From: Aliarcobacter faecis
GTDB taxonomy: Bacteria; Campylobacterota; Campylobacteria; Campylobacterales; Arcobacteraceae
Direction: 5' to 3'
Length of the DNA stretch: 64,000 nt
NCBI RefSeq assembly: GCF_013201705.1
Contig: NZ_CP053837.1
Span: forward strand, 682,001 to 746,000
Shown: positions 43,910 through 52,509 of the stretch, in pieces
Layout: every line of letters starts with the position of its first letter
How positions within the stretch are numbered: the first letter of the stretch is position 1
The notes under the pieces: model-generated
Told to the model about the DNA's origin: nothing
Seen by the model: only the letters and a program-made list of their open reading frames with translations
Databases searched by the model: none
Made by a program: the position numbers and the translations under genes

Positions 43910-45955
43910 ATGCCATTATCAAATCTAAATGAAGAACAACTAACTGCAGCAACTTGCCAAAGTGGATATAATTTAATAATTGCAAGTGCAGGAACTGGGA
44001 AAACATCAACAATTGTTGGAAGAATTGCACATTTAATAAATAATGGTGTCAAACCAAAAGAGATTTTATTACTTACTTTTACAAATAAAGCTGCAGTTGA
44101 GATGATAAATAGAGTCTCTAAAATTTTCTCAAAAGAGATAGCAAAAGAGATTATGGCTGGAACTTTTCACTCTGTTTCATATAAACTTTTAAAAGAGTTG
44201 GAAGTAAATATTACTTTAAAACAACCAAATGAGCTTAAAACACTATTTAAATCTATTTATGAAAAAAGAGTTTTTATGGATAGAAATGAGGAAGCAAATC
44301 CTTATGATGGTGGATATTTATATGATATTTACTCTTTATATTTAAATTCAAATAATAGTGAAGATTTTACCTCTTGGATAAAAGAGAAAAGTCCAGCTCA
44401 TGAAACATATACTCTAATTTATGAAGATGTTATAGAGGAGTTTAATACTCTAAAAAAAGAGTATGGTTATGTAAATTTTGATGATTTACTTACAACTATG
44501 CTTGAAGTTTTAAAAGATAAAGATTTTGCTTTTAAAGAGATACTTGTAGATGAATATCAAGATACAAATCCTTTACAAGGACGACTTTTAGATGCTTTTA
44601 GACCAAAATCTCTTTTTTGTGTTGGAGATTATGATCAAAGTATTTATGCTTTTAATGGCTCTGATATTGGAATTATCTCTACTTTTGCAAAAAGATATAA
44701 TGATGCAAATGTTTTTACTCTTAAAAGAAATTATCGTTCTACAAAACCTATTTTAGATTTAGCTACTAAAGTTATTGAGTTTAATGAAAGAGTTTATCCT
44801 AAAAAACTAGAAGTTGTAAGAGAACAAAATATTCATCAGCCAAAACTTTTAGTTTTTAATGAACTCTTTTCACAATATGAGTATATTTCTGAGTTAATAT
44901 CAAAATCAACAACTCCTCATAGTGAAATAGCAATAATTTATAGAAATAACTCAAGTGCAGATGGAATAGAGGCAAATTTAAGAGAGTTTTCAATTCCTGC
45001 AAAAAGAAAAGGCGGAATGAGCTTTTTCGATGCTATTGAGGTTAAATTTCTTCTTGATGTTTTAGTTTTACAAATTTCAAGTAATGATATGATGGCATTT
45101 ATTCATATAATTGAGCATGGAAAAGGAATAGGAAAAGCAATAGCAAAAGATATTTTTGATGCACTTATAAAATTAGGAGAGGGTAATTTATTAAATGGTT
45201 TTTTTCAACCAAATCAAAATATAAATAATCCCTATGAGAGTAGGGTAAAGAACCAGCAACTTGGACTTTTTGATGATTTTATGGAGCTTGGAAGTATTTC
45301 TAAATTTAAAGATTGTAATTTTGAAGAGAGTTTTTTAGCAAATCCTATTTTAAAACATCCAAAACTAAATATTGATGGTGCAAAATATATTTATGATATA
45401 TATTTACTTTTTAAACAGTTAAGAAGAACAAAAAATCCTGAAAATTTACTCTCTATGATAAGTTCATCAATGGCTTATTCAAAAATAAAAGATATGTTAT
45501 CGACAAAAAGAGCTACACAAAAAGATGGAGAAGTAAATCCTATACAAAAAACAAAGGCTTTAGCAAAGATAAATAGAAAAGCTATGTTACTTAAAAATTT
45601 AGCTAAAAATTTTTCTGATTTATCAAAGTTTATAAACTCTATGATTTTGGGTGGAAGTGAACTTAGTGAAGGTGAAGGAGTAAATCTTTTATCAATACAT
45701 GCAAGTAAAGGTTTAGAGTTTAAAGAAGTTTATGTAATAGATTTAATGGATGGAAGATTTCCAAATAGAAAACTTATGAGTAAAGGTGGAAGTTTGGAAG
45801 AGGAGAGAAGACTTTTTTATGTTGCAGTTACAAGAGCAAAAGATATTTTATATCTATCTTATGCAAAATATGACAAAATAAAGAAATTAACCTTTGTGGC
45901 AAGCCCTTTTTTAACAGAAGCTGGAATGAAAACAGATGATGAACCACAACAGTAA
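43910..45955 (+). CDS. UvrD/Rep-family ATP-dependent DNA helicase
   Basis: 681 residues, a superfamily-1A helicase. Motif I ASAGTGKTSTIVGRI, motif II VDEYQDTNPLQ, motif III GDYDQSIYAFNGSD, motif IV LKRNYRS, and motif VI VAVTRAKDILYLSYA are present. It unwinds DNA 3' to 5' in repair or replication restart. The start lies after a long untranslated gap. It is shorter than E. coli UvrD (720) and could be called PcrA, Rep or UvrD; the exact ortholog is not settled. Confidence 0.92.
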   Translation: MPLSNLNEEQLTAATCQSGYNLIIASAGTGKTSTIVGRIAHLINNGVKPKEILLLTFTNKAAVEMINRVSKIFSKEIAKEIMAGTFHSVSYKLLKELEVNITLKQPNELKTLFKSIYEKRVFMDRNEEANPYDGGYLYDIYSLYLNSNNSEDFTSWIKEKSPAHETYTLIYEDVIEEFNTLKKEYGYVNFDDLLTTMLEVLKDKDFAFKEILVDEYQDTNPLQGRLLDAFRPKSLFCVGDYDQSIYAFNGSDIGIISTFAKRYNDANVFTLKRNYRSTKPILDLATKVIEFNERVYPKKLEVVREQNIHQPKLLVFNELFSQYEYISELISKSTTPHSEIAIIYRNNSSADGIEANLREFSIPAKRKGGMSFFDAIEVKFLLDVLVLQISSNDMMAFIHIIEHGKGIGKAIAKDIFDALIKLGEGNLLNGFFQPNQNINNPYESRVKNQQLGLFDDFMELGSISKFKDCNFEESFLANPILKHPKLNIDGAKYIYDIYLLFKQLRRTKNPENLLSMISSSMAYSKIKDMLSTKRATQKDGEVNPIQKTKALAKINRKAMLLKNLAKNFSDLSKFINSMILGGSELSEGEGVNLLSIHASKGLEFKEVYVIDLMDGRFPNRKLMSKGGSLEEERRLFYVAVTRAKDILYLSYAKYDKIKKLTFVASPFLTEAGMKTDDEPQQ

Positions 45956-45967
45956 GTATAGGAAAAT

Positions 45968-47152
45968 ATGGAAAAAATAGTTTTAATAATAACAATTTGT
46001 ATGATAATTATGGCAGCTCCAATTGTAGCAAAGATTTTAAAGATACCTGTAGTTGTTGTAGAGATAAGTTTAGGTTTAATTTGTGGTTATTTAGGACTTA
46101 TTTATGCTGATGAGACTTTAAAACTTGTAGCTAAATTTGGATTTATCTATCTTATGTTTTTGGCAGGTTTAGAGATAAATTTCAAGCTTGTAAAGGTCAT
46201 AAAAGCTACATTAGCTGTTAATGTAGTATTATATTTTGTACTTTTATATACACTTGCAGGTGCTGTTTGTTGGTTTTTTGATTTAGGTTTAACATATTTT
46301 GTTGCACTTCCTATTTTCTCTTTAGGAATGTTGATGATGCTTATTAAAGAGTATGGAAAAGATGAACCTTGGTTAAATCTTGCTTTATCTATAGGAGTTG
46401 TAGGAGAAGTTATTAGTATTTTAGCTTTAACTTTATTTGGTGGATGGACTGAATTTGGATTGAGTAGTAAATTTTTTACTTCAATACTAACAATTATAGC
46501 TGTTGTAGTTGTTACTATTTTACTCCTTAGATTTTCATATATGATATTTTGGTGGTTTCCAGAAGTTAAAAAATATCTTATTCCAGATAATGAAGATGAT
46601 AAACACGATCAAGATATAAGATTCTCAATCTCACTACTTTTAATTTTGGTATCAATTATGCTTATTTTAAAAATAGATGTAGTTCTAGGAGCCTTTACAG
46701 CAGGGTTGTTCTTTAAAATGTTTTTTAATCAAAAGCAAGAGTTACTTCATAAAATAGAGTCTTTTGGTTTTGGGTTTTTTGCACCAATATTTTTTATCTA
46801 TACGGGTTCAACAGTAAAACTTGATATGGTTACAATTGATATTTTACAACATGCCTTTTTTATTATGTTTACAATTATTTGTATTAGAATTATTAGTTCA
46901 TATTTAGTTTTCTTAAACTATTTAAAACTAAAACAGACAACACTTTTTGCATTAAGTGATTCTATGCCACTTACTTTTATGGTTGCGATTGCAATGCTTT
47001 CATATAATTATGGATTAATTTCTGAAGATGAATATTTCTCATTTATTATTGCGAGTATGTTAGATGGATTACTATTAATGATTATTATTAGAAAATTATA
47101 TAAATATTTTAAATTAGATATAAAATCTGATACAGAAATATTAAAAAGATAA
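45968..47152 (+). CDS. Cation:proton antiporter, CPA2 family
   Basis: 394 residues with eleven or twelve hydrophobic helices. The KefB/NapA-type core is visible, with LMFLAGLEINFKLVKVIKA and MLILKIDVVLGAFTAGLF, typical of monovalent cation/proton exchangers. No C-terminal regulatory (TrkA-N) domain follows. It lies 12 bases after the helicase gene. Ion specificity is unknown. Confidence 0.85.
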   Translation: MEKIVLIITICMIIMAAPIVAKILKIPVVVVEISLGLICGYLGLIYADETLKLVAKFGFIYLMFLAGLEINFKLVKVIKATLAVNVVLYFVLLYTLAGAVCWFFDLGLTYFVALPIFSLGMLMMLIKEYGKDEPWLNLALSIGVVGEVISILALTLFGGWTEFGLSSKFFTSILTIIAVVVVTILLLRFSYMIFWWFPEVKKYLIPDNEDDKHDQDIRFSISLLLILVSIMLILKIDVVLGAFTAGLFFKMFFNQKQELLHKIESFGFGFFAPIFFIYTGSTVKLDMVTIDILQHAFFIMFTIICIRIISSYLVFLNYLKLKQTTLFALSDSMPLTFMVAIAMLSYNYGLISEDEYFSFIIASMLDGLLLMIIIRKLYKYFKLDIKSDTEILKR

Positions 47153-47253
47153 GAAGTATAAGCTACTCTTTTTATTATTATAACTAAAGAATATTGATAA
47201 AAATCATTTGGTAACAAATGCTATTTTTATGCTATTTTATTGAGTATTTTAGT

Positions 47254-47273
47254 AATTTTCTTATAAGAAAATT
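47254..47273. promoter_or_regulatory. 20-base perfect palindrome upstream of the sox cluster
   Basis: AATTTTCTTA followed by its exact complement TAAGAAAATT. It lies 91 bases before soxC and about 35 bases upstream of the candidate -10 box. It could be an operator for a sox regulator or, less likely, part of a terminator for the antiporter gene. Confidence 0.4.
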
Positions 47274-47307
47274 TAATATTTTAAGTTTTATTTTATCTTA
47301 TAGGCTC

Positions 47308-47313
47308 TATAAT
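47308..47313 (+). promoter_or_regulatory. Candidate -10 box of the sox operon
   Basis: An exact TATAAT, 50 bases before the soxC start codon and preceded by a T-rich periodic stretch, as in Campylobacterota promoters, which often lack a clear -35. Assigned by sequence only. Confidence 0.4.
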
Positions 47314-47363
47314 GTATATGACATTAGAATTAAAAAATAGTCAAAATTTTATAGGAGGTTAGT

Positions 47364-48698
47364 TTGGATAGTAGTAAAGCTTTAAAAACTACAAAAGAGA
47401 AATCTGTTGTAGAAGCTACAAGTAGAAGAGATTTTTTTAAAAAAACTGCTATTTACTCAGCTGGTGCTTTAAGTGCTGCATCTGTATTATCACCTGTTTC
47501 TCTTAGAGCAGATGATCCTGCAATAATCAATGATGCACCTTGGGGACAAAAGTTAGGTGATGTAGTAAATAAAAATCCATATGGTATGCCATCACTTTAT
47601 GAACATAATAATATTAGAAGAACACATGACCTATTATCTTCAGGTGATGCTTATGCCTCAATTTCAATGTGTCCTATTCATGAATCAGAAGGGATAACAA
47701 CTCCAAATGGCTTATTCTTTACAAGAAACCATGGTGGAACTGCACAAATTGATCCAAATGAATATAGATTGATGATTCATGGTAAAGTTAAAAGAGAGGT
47801 TGTTTTAACTTTAGAGGATTTAAAAAGATATCCAAGCGAAACTAGAACATATTTTATTGAGTGTCCTGCAAATGGAAGTCCTGAATGGAGAGCACCACAA
47901 TTTAATAGCTTACAGTTTATGAAAGGAATGATGAGTTGTGCTCAATGGACAGGAGTAATGCTAAAAACAATATTAGATGATATTGGTTTAGAAAAAGATG
48001 CTGTTTGGATGTTAGCTGTTGGAAGTGATAATGCTTCAAATCCAAGAACGATTCCTGTTGAAAAAGCTCTTGATGATGTTATGGTTGTTTGGGGACAAAA
48101 TGGTGAAGCTTTAAGAGCTGAGCAAGGTTATCCTGTAAGACTTGTAGTTCCAGGTTGGGAAGGAAATTTAAATACTAAATGGTTAAATAGACTTGAATTT
48201 AGTGATAAACCTTGGCATGCAAAAGAGGAGACTTCAAAATATACAATGCTTCAAAAATCTGGAAAAGCTATTAGATTTTTCTGGGTAAATGAGGTAAATT
48301 CTGTAATTACTAAGCCCTGTCCTGAAAAACCATGGACACATCTTAAAAAAGGTGATATGGTAGAGATTGAAGGGATTGCTTGGAGTGGACATGGAACTAT
48401 AAAAGGAGTTGATATCTCTTTTGATGGTGGAAATAATTGGGTTGAAGCAAAACTTAAAGGTCTAGTTCTACCAAAATCTTGGACAAGATTTAGTTATATT
48501 TATAAATGGGATGGAAAACCTCTATTCTTATCAAGTAGAGCTTATGATGATTTTGGAAATATTCAACCAACAATTGATGAAGAGACAAGCGCAGTTGGAG
48601 TTGAATCTGTTTATCACAGAAATGCAATTGTAACTTGGGAAATAACAGAAAAAGGAGAGTGTAATAATGTTCATATTAGAAAACATCACAAAGCTTAA
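47364..48698 (+). CDS. soxC: SoxC, molybdopterin sulfane dehydrogenase subunit
   Basis: 444 residues. Tat signal near residue 22 (SRRDFFKKTAIYSAGALSAA) sends the folded protein to the periplasm. The molybdenum-ligand cysteine is about C167 in FIECPANGSPEWRAP, followed by a dimerisation domain. With SoxD it oxidises the sulfane sulfur on SoxY. The start is TTG, with AGGAGG seven bases upstream, the strongest site available. SoxD overlaps its end by 32 bases. Confidence 0.93.
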   Translation: MDSSKALKTTKEKSVVEATSRRDFFKKTAIYSAGALSAASVLSPVSLRADDPAIINDAPWGQKLGDVVNKNPYGMPSLYEHNNIRRTHDLLSSGDAYASISMCPIHESEGITTPNGLFFTRNHGGTAQIDPNEYRLMIHGKVKREVVLTLEDLKRYPSETRTYFIECPANGSPEWRAPQFNSLQFMKGMMSCAQWTGVMLKTILDDIGLEKDAVWMLAVGSDNASNPRTIPVEKALDDVMVVWGQNGEALRAEQGYPVRLVVPGWEGNLNTKWLNRLEFSDKPWHAKEETSKYTMLQKSGKAIRFFWVNEVNSVITKPCPEKPWTHLKKGDMVEIEGIAWSGHGTIKGVDISFDGGNNWVEAKLKGLVLPKSWTRFSYIYKWDGKPLFLSSRAYDDFGNIQPTIDEETSAVGVESVYHRNAIVTWEITEKGECNNVHIRKHHKA

Positions 48699-49851
48699 AA
48701 ATACTGTTTTAAGCATTGGTTTAGCTACACTTTTAGTAAATTCAGTTTATGCTGCTGACTCTTCTGTTGATGGTGCTGTTAAATATCCAATTAAAGATGG
48801 AAAATATACACAATATCATATAAATACTCAAAGTATGAAAGGTTTTAATCTTGGTCGAGAAGCAACTCCTAAAGAGATTGCCGCTTGGAATTTAGATGTA
48901 ATGTATGATGGAACAGGTTTGCCAGAGTTTGATATGAAACATGGTGAAGTAGTTTTAGATGAAGATGGAAAGCCAAAAAAAGCACAAGGTAGTGTAGAGT
49001 TAGGAAATGAACTTTATGATGCACAATGTGTTATGTGTCATGGAGATTTTGGAAGTGGTGGAAAAGGTTATCCAAAATTAGCAGGTGGAACAGTAGCTTC
49101 ACTTAAAAATCAAAGATTAAATCCAGCAGATGCTCATCCAAATCCTGATAGCCCTGATAGAACTATAGGATCTTATTGGCCATATGCTAGTACACTTTTT
49201 TGGTATATTCAAGAATCAATGCCTTTTAATAATCCAAAAACTTTAACAAATAGTGAAACTTATGCTTTAACAGCTTATTTATTGTCATTAAATAATATTA
49301 CAATTGATGGTGAAGAGCTTGATGATGATTATGTTTTAGATAAAGAGAAGTTTTTAAAAATTGTAATGCCAAATGTAGATGGATTTTATCCTCAAACAAA
49401 TACACCAAATAATCCAAAGCAAGGTGTAGAAAATATGACTAAACTTTTAAGTGATCCAACTATATATGGAAAAGGTACAAGATGTATGAAGGATTGTGTT
49501 AAAGGTGGGATTGATAATTTAGTTCTTAGAATTCAAGATGATTTATCAAAAACTGCAAATGAGCCACTTTCTACTGCAAGAGATTTACCAAAAATTGATG
49601 CAAGTAAAACTATACCAGGACAGGTTGGTTATGAAAACTCTGGTTGTTCGGCTTGTCATGCAAATGCAGCAATTGGTGCACCTGTTGTTGGAAATAAAGA
49701 TGCTTGGGCAAAAGTTACTGAAAAAGGTTTAGAGAAAGTTTACTCTAACGGAATAAATGGTATAAATGCTATGCCACCTAAAGGTGGAGCTGATATAAGC
49801 GATGAAACATTTAAAGAGATTGTCGATTATATGATTAATTCTAGTAAGTAA
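48667..49851 (+). CDS. soxD: SoxD, dihaem cytochrome c subunit
   Basis: 394 residues. Signal peptide near 1-28, then two haem c sites: CVMCH at about 121-125 and CSACH at about 327-331. It takes electrons from SoxC. GGAGAGTGTAAT precedes the start, inside the end of soxC. SoxX follows by 10 bases. Confidence 0.92.
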   Translation: MFILENITKLKNTVLSIGLATLLVNSVYAADSSVDGAVKYPIKDGKYTQYHINTQSMKGFNLGREATPKEIAAWNLDVMYDGTGLPEFDMKHGEVVLDEDGKPKKAQGSVELGNELYDAQCVMCHGDFGSGGKGYPKLAGGTVASLKNQRLNPADAHPNPDSPDRTIGSYWPYASTLFWYIQESMPFNNPKTLTNSETYALTAYLLSLNNITIDGEELDDDYVLDKEKFLKIVMPNVDGFYPQTNTPNNPKQGVENMTKLLSDPTIYGKGTRCMKDCVKGGIDNLVLRIQDDLSKTANEPLSTARDLPKIDASKTIPGQVGYENSGCSACHANAAIGAPVVGNKDAWAKVTEKGLEKVYSNGINGINAMPPKGGADISDETFKEIVDYMINSSK

Positions 49852-49861
49852 AGGAGAGACT

Positions 49862-50212
49862 ATGAATATATTCAAGAATATAGCAACTGTTTTAGCTTTA
49901 AGTTCTTTATTTGTTATTGGTGCTAATGCCGATGATGAATTAGTAAAAAAAGGCGAAAAGATTTTTATGACAAATACAAAAGGAAATTGTTTGGCTTGTC
50001 ATGCTGCAAATGGTAAAGCTATTGATGGTCCAGGAAATATGGGTCCAAAACTCCAGTTTTTAGCATTATGGCCAGAAGAAGCTTTATATGATAAAGTTTT
50101 TGATCCATCAACATCAAATCCAATTACAGCTATGCCTGCATTTGGAAGAAATGGTTGGTTAAGCCCTGATGAAATAAAAGCAGTAGTTGCTTATTTAAAA
50201 ACAATAAATTAA
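49862..50212 (+). CDS. soxX: SoxX, monohaem cytochrome c
   Basis: 116 residues. Signal peptide ~1-23 ending GANA, one haem site CLACH near 43-47 and a methionine ligand candidate in TAMPAFG near 90. SoxX and SoxA form the enzyme that attaches thiosulfate to the SoxY cysteine. soxA lies three genes on. Follows soxD by 10 bases. Confidence 0.92.
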   Translation: MNIFKNIATVLALSSLFVIGANADDELVKKGEKIFMTNTKGNCLACHAANGKAIDGPGNMGPKLQFLALWPEEALYDKVFDPSTSNPITAMPAFGRNGWLSPDEIKAVVAYLKTIN

Positions 50213-50227
50213 TAAAAAGGATAAAAT

Positions 50228-50680
50228 ATGTTAAATAGAAGAAATTTTTTAGGATTAGGATTAGGTGTATTAGCCGCTGCTACAGTTCCTGCACAATTAA
50301 GTGCTGAAGATTTTAGAGTAAGTAAACCAAAAGCTTGGACTGCTACAAAAGTTGATGAGGCAATTAAAGAGATTTTCGGAACTAATGCTACAACAGAAAG
50401 TGGAATTAATTTAAAAGCTCCAGAAATTGCTGAAAATGGTGCAGTTGTTCCTATATCTTTTGATACAGAATTAAAAGCAAGTAAAATTGCAGTATTCCAA
50501 GATGCAAATCCAGAGAGTGCTGTTGCAGTATTTACTGTAAATGATAATATGGTTTTAGATTATGCATTTAGAATTAAAATGGCAAAAACAGGTAAAGTAA
50601 CAGTAGTTGCAGATGTTGGTGGAAAATTACATTCAGCTACAAAAGAGATTAAAGTTACAATGGGTGGATGTGGAGGTTGA
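50228..50680 (+). CDS. soxY: SoxY, sulfur-carrier subunit
   Basis: 150 residues. Tat-type signal (NRRNFLGLGLGVLAA) and a C-terminal GGCGG end with the sulfur-carrying cysteine C148. The central Ig-like part is beta-rich. The carrier holds thiosulfate-derived sulfur for all other Sox enzymes. It lies 15 bases after soxX and 66 before soxZ. Confidence 0.95.
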   Translation: MLNRRNFLGLGLGVLAAATVPAQLSAEDFRVSKPKAWTATKVDEAIKEIFGTNATTESGINLKAPEIAENGAVVPISFDTELKASKIAVFQDANPESAVAVFTVNDNMVLDYAFRIKMAKTGKVTVVADVGGKLHSATKEIKVTMGGCGG

Positions 50681-50746
50681 TATTATTCAACAATTCACAA
50701 ATAGATTTTAAAAATAAATATAATATAAAATAATAAAGGATATAAA

Positions 50747-51055
50747 ATGGCAGGAACTACAAAAATTAAAGCAAAATTAGACAAAGATGGTGTTGTTGAG
50801 GTTAAAGCATTAGCATCTCATGAAATGCTAAGTTATCAAGAGGCTGAAAGAGCTAAAAAAGAGCCAAATTTTATTACTTATGTAATTGCAAAAGTTGGAG
50901 ATAAAGTTGTTTATGAAGCATCTACAAGTCAATTTTTATCAAAAGATCCTTACTTTAAATTTTCATTTAAAGGTGTAAACAAAGGTGATACTATTGAGAT
51001 GACATGGAAAGATTTAAAAGGTAATACAGATACAAGTAGCGAAGTAATCAAATAA
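50747..51055 (+). CDS. soxZ: SoxZ, partner of SoxY
   Basis: 102 residues, no signal peptide, as usual for SoxZ, which is carried to the periplasm with SoxY. Beta-sandwich with KIKAKLDKDGVVEVKALASH at the start and SFKGVNKGDTIEMTWKD near the end. Full length. The 66-base gap after soxY holds only the ribosome-binding site. Confidence 0.93.
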   Translation: MAGTTKIKAKLDKDGVVEVKALASHEMLSYQEAERAKKEPNFITYVIAKVGDKVVYEASTSQFLSKDPYFKFSFKGVNKGDTIEMTWKDLKGNTDTSSEVIK

Positions 51056-51088
51056 TTTTTTGATTAAAAAATAAAAAGGAGAGGTAAC

Positions 51089-52003
51089 ATGTTTTCAAAA
51101 ATAGTTAAATCTACTACATTTTTACTATTTGCAGCAACTACTTTAAGTGCTGCAAATTTTAATGCAGGAGCAGAAAAAGATAGACTTGAAATGATTAAAT
51201 ATTTTGAGGCAAAATTTGAAGATCCAGCAAAAAATTTAAATAGATTTTTTCCATATTCAGATGAGGAAGAGTTGGCAACAAAATATGATAAAGGGCTTAA
51301 ACATATGGATTTCAATATTGGAAGTTATGCATATTCAAAAGATGCAAAATTTCAATATGAGCAACTAAAAGAGATGCCACCATATGATTATGCAATTGAT
51401 AAAGGTGAAGAGTTATATACTAAAAAGTTTGCAAATGGTAATTCATTACAAACTTGTTTCCCTGATTTAACAAATGCAGGAACATATCCATATTTTGATG
51501 AGAAAAGTAAAAAAATGGTCTCTTTAACATCTACAATAAATGACTGTTTAAGAGCAAATGGAGAGAAAGAGTGGGATACTAAAAAAGGTCCTTTAGCTGA
51601 GTTTCAAGCTTATTGGGTAAATGAAAGTAAAGAAGCTGGTAAAATTTTTGATATAAAAATTAATAGCCAAGCTGAAAAAGATGCTTATGAAAGAGGAAAA
51701 GAATATTACTATACTCAAAGAGGTTATTTAAAACTCTCTTGTGCAACTTGCCATGTTCAAGGTGCTGGTCAAAGAGTTAGAAATGAGATTTTATCTCCAC
51801 TTGTAGGACAAGTTACACATTTCCCTGTTTTAAGACTTAAATGGACAGATATTGGAACAGTTGAAAGAAGATTATCTGGTTGTGTTGTAGATCAAGGTCA
51901 AGTTCCTCCTAAAGATGAGAGTCAAACTATGATTGAGTTACTATATTTCTTAGCTTATATGTCAAATGGTATGCCAGTTGATGGTCCAGATGTAAGAAAA
52001 TAA
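51089..52003 (+). CDS. soxA: SoxA, single-haem cytochrome c
   Basis: 304 residues. Signal peptide ends near TLSA. Only one CxxCH haem site is present: CATCH at about 218-222; the first haem site of dihaem SoxA is replaced by cysteines (TCFPDL, NDCLRAN) that may form a disulfide. The persulfide-forming cysteine is in RRLSGCVVDQGQVPP. With SoxX it loads thiosulfate onto SoxY. Preceded by AAAGGAGAGG. Confidence 0.93.
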   Translation: MFSKIVKSTTFLLFAATTLSAANFNAGAEKDRLEMIKYFEAKFEDPAKNLNRFFPYSDEEELATKYDKGLKHMDFNIGSYAYSKDAKFQYEQLKEMPPYDYAIDKGEELYTKKFANGNSLQTCFPDLTNAGTYPYFDEKSKKMVSLTSTINDCLRANGEKEWDTKKGPLAEFQAYWVNESKEAGKIFDIKINSQAEKDAYERGKEYYYTQRGYLKLSCATCHVQGAGQRVRNEILSPLVGQVTHFPVLRLKWTDIGTVERRLSGCVVDQGQVPPKDESQTMIELLYFLAYMSNGMPVDGPDVRK

Positions 52004-52014
52004 AAGGATTTATT

Positions 52015-52437
52015 ATGAAAAGTATTTTTAAAATTACAGTAATTTCTGCAATATTATCTTTAACTCTTACAACTTTAGGTGCTGAAGATTTCTCAAAATT
52101 AGATGTAAAAAAAGAGTGTGATGTTAAGGCAAATGGTGTTGAAAAAGTTATCCAAACAGCTGCTAAATATAATGCTATAGCAAAAGAGCATCAAGTTGAA
52201 TTTATGAGATTAGGTATGAAAGCTAGTCAATATATTGAAGCTACACAAGAGGCTTTAAAAAATGGTGCTAAAGAGATAGCAATAGTTGATGAAAAAGCTA
52301 AGCCAACAGGAGAGATGGTTTCTATAGAGTTCGCTGCTTGGAGATCTTGTAGTTTTGCAATTAGTGCTTTAACACAAGAGATACAATCAAAAGAGAACTG
52401 GAAATTAGCTAGTCCTAGTGATGGTTATAAGTATTAA
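52015..52437 (+). CDS. Sox-cluster protein of unknown function (140 aa)
   Basis: 140 residues. Signal peptide ending LGAE, then an alpha-helical protein with two cysteines far apart (KKECDV and WRSCSF). No haem or metal motif. It lies between soxA and soxB, where some other bacteria have a small SoxXA-binding protein, but it is longer and I see no clear match. Periplasmic. A role in SoxXA or SoxB assembly or sulfur handling is possible from position only. Confidence 0.65.
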   Translation: MKSIFKITVISAILSLTLTTLGAEDFSKLDVKKECDVKANGVEKVIQTAAKYNAIAKEHQVEFMRLGMKASQYIEATQEALKNGAKEIAIVDEKAKPTGEMVSIEFAAWRSCSFAISALTQEIQSKENWKLASPSDGYKY

Positions 52438-52458
52438 GAAAAACTCTTAAGAAATTTT

Positions 52459-52488
52459 AAAAAGTCAAGAGTAATCTTGACTTTTTTT
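52459..52488 (+). terminator. Hairpin between the unknown sox protein and soxB
   Basis: AAAAAGTCAAGA / TCTTGACTTTTT, a 12-bp stem with loop GTAA, then T-rich. It lies 22 bases after the previous stop. It probably terminates part of the transcripts inside the sox cluster, so soxB may be at lower level or have its own promoter. Confidence 0.8.
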
Positions 52489-52509
52489 ATTTATAAAAAG
52501 GAATAGAAA

